Source: Triglochin maritima (lineage: Eukaryota; Streptophyta; Magnoliopsida; Alismatales; Juncaginaceae). Taken from it: a stretch of 64,000 nt of DNA. The stretch is from positions 23,541,621 to 23,605,620 of the forward strand of contig OY821784.1 of NCBI GenBank assembly GCA_963682175.1. The letters are read 5' to 3'. The notes beneath the pieces are model-generated. The model saw nothing but the letters and a program-made list of their open reading frames with translations, did no database searches and was not told the DNA's origin. This document shows positions 56,604 through 64,000 of this stretch, piece by piece; position 1 is the stretch's first letter, and every line of letters starts with the position of its first letter. The translations under genes and the position numbers were made by a program.

Positions 56604-58186
56604 GAGTGTGTGAGGGAACCACCTGCATCATCTAGCATAGTGAACCATGTGGATGAACATGTTCACCATGTCAATTCCATTGTAACCTTAAGGAATGGAA
56701 AGCAGGTTGACAATAACATTTCTTTGCCAAACCCAACACCATCTATGCAGCCCCTCAGTGGGAATGGTGGTTAAGAAGAGGCTGAGGGTGAGGATAATAC
56801 ACGAACGCCTCCTTCTCAGGCACCGCAAAAAACCTACCTGCCAAAAGATCCATATCCCATAGGTTAACCAAAAAGCAGAGTCGCACATTGGACAAGATAT
56901 TAGAGGTGTTTAAGAAAGTGAACGTTAACATCCCCTTGTTGGATGTCATACAACAAATACCTCAATATGCAAAGGTGTTAAAAGATCTCTGCACAACCAA
57001 GAGGAAGACCAATGTTCCTAAGAAAGCATTCTTTGCTGCAAATGTAAGCTCACTTTTGTCCAATCCCACCTACACAAAATACAAGGACCCTGGGTGTCCT
57101 ACTATTTAGTCTACGATAGGGGACACTAGCATGAGTAATGTATTGCTTGATTTAGGATCGGCAGTCAACTTCCTCCCATTTTCTGTTTATCAACAATTGA
57201 ACTTGGGAGAATTGAAACCAACTTAGATCACCCTCCAATTGGCGGATAGATCCATTCATATTCCAAAGGGGATTATCGAGGACATGCTTATCGAAGTTTG
57301 AGATTTTATATTTCCAGTCGATTTTATTGTCCTCGATACCAATCCTGTTGCGCACACCCACTCTCAAATACCTTTGATTCTGGGTAGACAATTTCTGGCA
57401 ACCTCCAACGCCTTAATTAATTGTAGAAATGGTCTCATGAAGCTCTCATTCGGTAACATGAGTGCCGAGTTTCGTGTGTTCAACTCTGGTAAGCAACAAG
57501 AGCCCATGGACAAACCTTTAAATCTCAATCTCATCCGCCAATTAGAGAAAGCACCGCAAAATCAACGAACACCACTAACACCAATGCAACCCATTGAGAA
57601 TGTTTGTAGGCCCAACGAAAACTCTTTGCCTGTCTTTGCAGTGCAACAGAGTGAGCTGGCATCAAACATGAATGTCCAATGCAAGTGTTCGTTGCATGAT
57701 TCAGTTGAGACCATTAGTGAGGGGGACACACCTCAGCATATGCCCATTCCAAAAAGTATCATCACCCCGTGTCCTAGGGCTATTTAGCCCTTTTAGCTTC
57801 AGATTGACTCCAACAAGGACCCACCTACGACCGAGCTTATGCTTGGTGATATAAATGATGGTGGGAGGTCCTTGTTGGATGACTTGGGGAGAAGCCCCAT
57901 TATTAGTGATGCAGGTCTGCTGCATCCATCGAATGAGCTTGAGGAAGTCATTCCGATGCACCCACCAATTGGTTGGAGGGTTTTGTTCGATGAGCAACTA
58001 AACCCTAGTGAGGCAACACATCTGCACTCGTTCGTGTTGCCTACACCTAACCAATATCATGAGGGGTTCGAGCCTTTCAGCTTTGACCTTTCACCCCACA
58101 TGACACCTCAGAGTACCAGTGAAGTTTGCCCATCTCGGCAAGTCTCTGGTCCTCATAAATCGATGTTCTCATTTGATGTTCCATGA
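56604..58186 (+). pseudogene. Gag linker, protease and RT-like tail of element G, broken
   Basis: The zinc-knuckle part is deleted. HVNSIVTLRNGKQ-like linker (about 56670) leads to MDKILEVFKKVNVNIPLLDV (56888) and FFAANVSSLLSNP. The protease block (about 57115-57470) has DLGSAVNFLP and several in-frame stops. The tail includes VAIRNEL-type decay, then EVIPMHPPIGWRV, LNPSEATHLHSF and an end FSFDVP at 58186, as in D. Not functional as written. Confidence 0.82.
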
Positions 58187-59774
58187 CCAAATGATTATGA
58201 GAATATCTTTGTTGATGTATATATCTTGTAAAAAATCAAAAGTAAAGAAAAAAACGAAAAAACGAAAGCGAGTAATAAAAGACTCCATGAGAGAGCATTG
58301 ATTGTTGTGGGCCCCAACCCTTGTGTACTTGGGCCCCATTTCTTTCACGTATTTGTCTCCTTTCTTCAGTATCTCACAGGTTTTAAGGGAGTTCGGGTTT
58401 GTGTCCATCACTATAACCATTAACTTCCTGTTGCACTTCATGTTGGTGAGATCTTCCCTTTTTCATGCATAAATCCATGTAGTATCAAGCTCACATTCAT
58501 TGAGGACAATGCATGAAGTAGGTGTGGGGGGTGCTTTACGTGTGTACATAGTTGAGTCGTTTTTCTTTGATTTCGTTTTCTTTTGTTTGTACTGCTAGGG
58601 TCATGTTAGTGTGCTGCATTTAATATTGATATATGTGTTTGCCATGATCCTTGGGTGACTTGTCTTCTTTTGCTTGCCTAGTGCTTTAAAATTTTCACAT
58701 TTCTTTCAAAATTTTCATGTGTTTGTGAAAGAAAATGTTTTGTGGGTTTTGCGTATGTTTGGCATGTGCAAAACCGTTGAAAGGCAAAGTAAAAAGAAAG
58801 CTCCCAAAATTTTCTTGAACTGGATGCATTAGGATATCTTGTATACCGGCTTTAGGTCTTATCGAGTCGTTAGGATGCACCCCGGGTTTCCCTCGGGGGG
58901 CGAGTAATCATAGGGTTTTAGTACTCAAACATTTAAAGAAGTCCACCCTGAACCTAGTGAGTCAATGATTCGTGTCGGTTAATATGAGGAAATTTGTTGT
59001 AGTCAAGGACCCTTTAAATCTTATTGTGAGACATTAAGTGCAAGAGTTTTGGTTCTTGTGTAGATAAGAAATAAGTGAGTAGGTGTTCTCTTTTCTCACA
59101 CGGCTCCTATCAATCGGGAAAGTAGGTCTGAGGGGACTTTGTGCCTGGTGCTTTCGAGTCATCTGACTTGGGATATACCGACCGAACTCCCGTTACACGG
59201 GTGGTAGGTGTTGCCCTATGTGTAGATTTGGGGAAACGTGTATGTGATAGTGTAAGTCCGCATAGGAAATGATGCACGAAACCTGACCTAGGGAGAATGA
59301 AGCTCTAACTAGTAAGAAAAAGAAAAAAAAGTAAGAAAAGAAAAAAAATGCAAATAAGAACCTTAATGGACCTTACACTTTGTATCACTTGAGGATGTTG
59401 AGGTTGTCCATGTCTCGTACCAAAGTCCTTAATTAACTTTCACGAATGATTCATTAGGCTAGGTGTGTGGACTGATTACATATATAGAGTCGACCCATAG
59501 CATTACCGTGTCCAATGATCGACCAAAAGAGCCATCGAGTCGTGTAGCCAGGTTGAATAATGCATCTTTGTTCGGATTTTGTGGGTATATCCGCTGAAAC
59601 CCTCAGGAGACAACACTCCTCCTCCTTGGCGACAAGGAGGTTTAACGACTTGTTACACGTGCTAAGTGCAACCATCATTCCTACGAGAGTGACTTACGAT
59701 TTCCCTGTTTTACGTATGCTTTTCCTTTCTTTCCTTTTTCTCTTTCTTTGTTTTGCTCGGGACTAGCAAAACTT
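58187..59774 (+). other. Non-coding 3' internal region of element G
   Basis: A-rich tract after the stop (58228-58265), internal polypurine-like tract (about 58520), A-rich tract (59318-59350) and first hairpin intact (59621-59640, loop GCGA). The second hairpin (about 59650-59671) has one mismatch. Confidence 0.72.
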
Positions 59775-59789
59775 ATGTGTGGGGGTATT
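59775..59789 (+). promoter_or_regulatory. Polypurine tract of element G
   Basis: ATGTGTGGGGGTATT, directly before TGATTGAC. Confidence 0.82.
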
Positions 59790-60470
59790 TGATTGACATC
59801 ATTTCATGCTTACATTTTTATCTTATATCCATTATATTTGACCTAAACAATGCTACGTAACGAGTTTTATGGTTGAATTTCAGAAAAAAATAGGTTTGAA
59901 GAGAAGAGGCATCAAAGGACCTAAAAGCATGAAAAAGGACTGAGTTGAGAGACTCAAGGACTAAGATGTAACGTCGAAGGACCTGAATGTAAGATCGAAG
60001 GACCAATGAGCAAACAAGAATACTTCACACCATCATGGGGAGTATTTTGGCAATTCTATTTGGGTCGGAGCTCCAGCAAGCGAATTAGATGAATCAAAGA
60101 CAAGCAAAGCCATCCAGAAAAGCCCAGAAGAAAAGCCAGAGCGATCCGAACACTATAGACCGCTACTTGGTGGTCACTTTTGGTCTGGATCCGCTAAGAT
60201 TTATGTGGAGCGTGTATTAGTGTGTATTTAGTCTATTTCTGGTATTTGTTTAGTCGCATACCGTGGGATTGTCCTGGATTACCTTTTTCTATGGCTATTA
60301 ACAGAACTCTTCACCTTCTATTGTAGTCACCCATTGCTTGGTGGCATTCTCTCTACTTGGAGTAAGCCTTGGAGCAAAATCTCTAGGTGGAGAAGAATTC
60401 TGCTAGTGATGTGAGTCATTTAATAAAATAATTTTTTCATTGTTTTGTTCTTATGTTGTTTCTTTATGCA
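59790..60470 (+). repeat. 3' LTR of element G, truncated
   Basis: It matches the first ~680 bp of G's 5' LTR, including one dyad (60158-60175), a decayed USE and a lost TATA (TATTAACA). It stops at about TTTATGCATG and the DNA changes to the leader of another element. Confidence 0.83.
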
Positions 60471-60908
60471 TGACTTCGGGCGCACTTAGGAGACAATCTC
60501 ATTCTTGATGTCATGGCCTGAATGTCGTTTTTTGTTTAACTGCATTGAGTGTTTTGGGACCACCAGGTCTTGACTTTCTCATTTGGATTTGTTACCTTCA
60601 ACTGAGGGAGATGAGACATTTGGGAGTGTGGGGGAGTCATGGTTTGGCGTCGTCTAGTTGAACGACCTATAGTCAACCAGATGTTTTCTTGAGCCGTCTT
60701 TGCTAGTTTAGGCTTCTACCGAACCCAACTACCCACGCTAATATTAAGGCTTCTTCTCTTCTCACCTAAGTCATCTTCTCTACTTCTATCATTTGGTCTC
60801 CTCCTCTACTACACATTCTTTTAGTGTTTTAGGGTCGAGTTGAGCACTTTTAGCCGAGTTTGATCTCGTGGTGGTGAGAGTAGTCGATTTGAGAGTGTTA
60901 TTGTTGAG

Positions 60909-61440
60909 ATGAATGGTTACAGGGGTGATCATTCATTTCATTGTTGGGACCACAATGACTCTCCGTGGAATATCAAACCCATGCAACCTGGGGTGCCTCA
61001 CACAAACACCGAGGTGGGTTGGGGCACTTTTAATTGTATGTCTGAGAAATCTTTAGATTGGGGTCTGTTGAGAGCGGCACAAACTACTAGACCACCTTCT
61101 AGTTTTGTTGGATCATATGTTGGTGATAAAACTAAGTCATTAGAATAAACTTTGGCCTCTTTTGTGCATGCGGTAGAGGGTATGATCGCATCGGTGGTTC
61201 CAAAAGCCATGTCAGGAGACCAGAGTGGTTTAAGTGGTCATGTGTTCGAGGAATGTTTGTATGTTTCTCCCAAACCTAATTGTGATAATGCTTTTTCCAA
61301 AGTTCTCATTATGACCCATACACATTCGCATATAATAGAAATCCTTAGTATCGTACATCATCCTCCGTATTATACATCTTTGTTTTTTGTTGGGGTTAGT
61401 AACTTGGCGAGGCAGAGGAAGCTTTATGGTTTGTTTTTAT
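60909..61440 (+). pseudogene. Reduced gag of element I
   Basis: ATG 60909 gives MNGYRGDHSFHCWDHNDSPW, then PMQPGVPHTNTEVGWG, a run similar to F (RPPSSFVGSYVG) and a TAA at 61146-61148. Further on SGLSGHVFEEC is a damaged knuckle lacking the first two Cys. Similarity ends near 61300. The capsid domain is absent, as in F and H. Confidence 0.7.
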
Positions 61441-61442
61441 AA

Positions 61443-62104
61443 CTAAAAGGCAGTTCTTTGAAAAGTTACAGTTTGGCTTGGTTTTGTTGTTAATCAAAAA
61501 AATTATTCCCATAACTTTTTTCGGAAACCGCAACTGTTTCCCACTCTATTAGAGAACAAATTTTGAAACGCTTTAAAAATTCCAAAACAAAGTTGGAATG
61601 TTGTTGGAATGGTTTAGGGTTTAGGAACTATGAATGAAATACACTACAACCAATGATTTTATAGATGGAATGGAAGGTTGAGTTTCTTCGCATACCATGA
61701 ACTGAAAGGTTGTCTCCCTCCATAACGACTACCAATGCAATAAACCATCAAAATGGTATCTTCATATTAAGACATTCCACATCCAAATTTCCTAACTAAA
61801 ATCACAAGTTCGGACAACCGTATTGCATTTGCTCAATATAAGACGAATTTTTGGGAGTATTCTGCTAGGATGTTTAATATAAGACAAGACAAGATTATAC
61901 AACATGATTTAAAGAATAATAAGGATTATTGATTGGAGAAATTTTACAAGATGATGTTTCTAGTACATGATTGTAACACAATTAATAAATGGTTGTAAGA
62001 GTGTTGATAAATGGACACGACACGTCTGTGATGCGCTTCACGTCACCTTCCATGTCTCTTCCTTTTATTTTTGTCTTTCTCTTCTCTTCTATCTTCCACA
62101 CTTC
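61443..62104. other. Unassigned block inside element I
   Basis: About 660 bp, AT-rich, with no ORF and no similarity to the other copies at this position. A separate insertion or unique gag-tail sequence of I are both possible. No clear terminal repeats or TSD were found. Confidence 0.3.
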
Positions 62105-62782
62105 TTGTAGGACTCCTATCACTCAAAAAATTAGGTCCAAGGAGACTTAATACCTGGTGCTTTCAAGTCATCTAACATGAGATGCACTGACCAAACTCCC
62201 GTTACACTGGTGGTAGGGATTGCCCCAGGTGAAGATTTAGGAGAAGGTGTACGTGATAGTGTAAATCATCACCGACAATGATGCACAAAACTGAACCTCG
62301 GGAGAATTAAACAATAACAAGTTTGAATTCCTTGTTCTCTAAAAGGAAAATAAAAGAAGAAAAAAAGAAAATATAAATAAAAAACTTAACGAACATTCAC
62401 AATGTATCACTTGAGGAAATTAGGGTTGCCTATATATTTCACTTAAGTGCTTAATTAATTTACAGAAATGGTTGCCTAGGCTTGGTGTCTGGACATGATA
62501 TATATTAAGAGTTAGCCTGCAGGAATATCGCACCAAATGATCAGCAAAAGTAGGTCCATCGAATCGCGTTGCTAGGTTGAAAAATGCATCTTCAATTTTG
62601 TGTGTGTATCCGCTAAAAACCATCAAGAGAGACCACTCCTACTCCTTGGCAACAAGAGGGTTTAATGGCTTCTTGCACATGCTATGTGCAACCGTGATTC
62701 CTACCAAAGTGAGTTAGGTTTTCCCGTTTCGATTTTTTTCTTTGTTTTGCCCAGGGTTAGCAAAAGATAAGTGTGCGGTTTT
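62105..62782 (+). other. Diverged 3' non-coding region of element I
   Basis: Contains the GGACTCCTATCACTC block, the ACTCCCGTTACAC block, an A-rich tract (about 62340-62390) and a degenerate first hairpin (CTCCTTG-GCAA-CAAG, 62642 on). The second hairpin is TTGCACA / TGTGCAA. The PPT has decayed to GTGTGCGG. Confidence 0.65.
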
Positions 62783-64000
62783 TTATTAGTTGCATATCAT
62801 ATGACGCACTCACGCTATATATCCTTTATTATACCTCATATTTTTGCTACTCGATTATTTGTTTATACATTTTAGGGTTTAGGTAATACGAAGATAAAGG
62901 AATCAAAAAGGACATAAATGCAAGAAGAAAGGATTCTTGGGAAGCCTTCTTGACCTTTTTGTAATGTTGAAGGACCATATTGCAAGTCATGAAGAATCTA
63001 GATTAAAACCCAGAGGGACCTGATCCTAACGTAAATATGTTGGTCGCAAAAGTCCCTATTCTCATGAAACTGAGGTGTAATTCAACATTTAAGACCAAAC
63101 AGGTTCTAACCAATGACTCCTGGTGCACCCCACATGCTTAAATGGGTAACTTAAGCTGTTGGTGAAAATTTTTGGGGCTGATTCGACCCAAACGATTTTC
63201 CAATAGTAGATCTATTTGGGAAATTGGCACCCACATTTCACCAACGGGTTGGGTATTTTGGTAGAAGATCTCTGAAGCATCCAAATCTAATTTGCGGTCA
63301 TCCAATTGGGCCGAAATTAATTCACAACTTCTAATCTTCTATAAATACACTTATAACCTTTCCATTTCTCTTCTTCATCCTCCTTGTTCTTCCTTCTTAC
63401 CCTCATTAGGTTAGGTTTTATTTTATTTCTTAGTAGAGTAGTGGAGGAGAGAAAGACACCATTTGTAATCATCTTTCAATAATCAAAAGTTTGTTGTTAC
63501 TTACATTCTTGTCTTGATTGATTTAGTCTTCTCTTCTTATTCATGTGTTTTTACTTTGTTGTTTTCTTTGTTAGTGAGATGATTAGTGACTAACCATCCT
63601 CATTAGTGGGCGGAGGATGATGTATGATGTGAAGTGTGGATGGGGTCAGATATGTGTGTGTTTTAATCTTAATATTGTTGCTTCAAATGATTGCAAAACC
63701 ATTTTGATGGGTTTTTTCATTGTTACCTTTGATGTGTTAATGGTCCTAATGGATGCTTAGAACATTGTTTGGTTAGTGGGCTTACTTAATTGGGAATGAT
63801 GAGGTGAGGATAAGATTGACGACACATCCAATATGTGGTGGGAAGTGGGCAAGAGATACGTTTCTTCCAATATCTGTGGTGTGGCGAACCGTTTCAATGA
63901 GAGAGTTGGGGGGCTCGACTCCACCATGAATTGGGAGTGCCTTGGGGTACCAAAGTTTCGTACTTCATCAGAGAGGGGAAGTGGAACCTCCCCTCCTCCC
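62783..64000 (+). repeat. LTR of element I (partial, C type)
   Basis: Starts TTATTAGTTGCATATCAT, aligning with C's LTR start with TG changed to TT. TATAAATA at 63340-63347; no USE match and no clear dyad pair. The end lies beyond the window. Confidence 0.72.

Larger units (their letters stand above)
46851..60470 (+). mobile_element. Element G: non-autonomous Athila-like element (gag-protease plus RT stub), interrupted by H
   Basis: 5' LTR 46851-47876 and 54318-54702, split by H. PBS 54709-54725, leader, broken gag-protease and tail (55802-58186), non-coding 3' region, PPT 59775-59789 and a 3' LTR from 59790 that stops at about 60470, missing its last ~700 bp. It inserted into the reduced gag of F. 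Its coding content matches D closely. Confidence 0.87.
60471..64000 (+). mobile_element. Element I: degraded reduced element, leader to partial LTR
   Basis: Leader from 60471 (GGGCGCACTTAGGAG), reduced gag 60909-61440, an unassigned block, a diverged 3' region (62105-62782) and an LTR from 62783 running off the window. The LTR is of the C type. Confidence 0.72.

Overview
This window is nuclear DNA from a flowering plant, in a heterochromatic, gene-free stretch built almost entirely of nested transposable elements. I see no host gene, rRNA or tRNA gene. The evidence is eight or more related LTR retrotransposons of the Ty3/gypsy Athila type. They have a primer site complementary to plant tRNA-Asp (TGGCGCCGTTGCCGGGGA), Athila-type RT motifs and DLG[AS] aspartic proteases. 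The window also holds a SIRE-like Ty1/copia element, CACTA transposon pieces, a Tekay-like chromovirus fragment and a chromovirus-like solo LTR. The species cannot be named from sequence alone.

Layout. 1-6596 is the 3' part of a pol-bearing Athila-like element (J), lying in an older LTR piece (K, 6597-7410). 7411-8012 is a CACTA terminus inserted in the RNase H region of a reverse-strand copia pseudogene (8013-11815). 12288-12430 is an orphan start of a CACTA transposase. 12431-36086 is an old reverse-strand element (C) containing three insertions: a complete element A (13875-22814, TSD GTTCA), a solo LTR (23927-25386, TSD CCTAA) and a complete reverse element D (27442-35881, TSD ACAAT). 36087-38830 is a reverse chromovirus remnant. 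38831-42952 is the 3' half of an Athila-like element carrying an additional ORF (E). 42953-46850 is element F with a reverse solo LTR inside its 5' LTR. 46851-60470 is element G with complete element H (47877-54312, TSD TTAGT) inside its 5' LTR. 60471-64000 is a degraded element (I) that runs off the window.

How the elements relate. Only J and E show any of the polymerase polyprotein past the start of RT. A, D and G keep leader, gag and protease but no RT, RNase H or integrase. In D and G the ORF ends in a short stub resembling the N-terminus of RT. F, H and I are smaller still: they lack the capsid (retrotrans_gag) segment and keep a short new N-terminus plus the zinc-knuckle region. They look like layered non-autonomous families that would depend on an autonomous partner such as J or E. 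J itself has lost the catalytic glutamate of its integrase.

Shared cis architecture is the most interesting part. The LTRs carry a fixed promoter cassette: two 18-bp dyads with starts 21 bp apart, a 77-bp gap, a match to the plant snRNA upstream sequence element (RTCCCACATCG), a 32-bp gap and TATAAATA. The paired dyad occurs again in the leaders and upstream of the extra ORF of E. Just before the polypurine tract most elements keep two adjacent hairpins, the first closed by a GNRA-type tetraloop (GCGA or GCAA).
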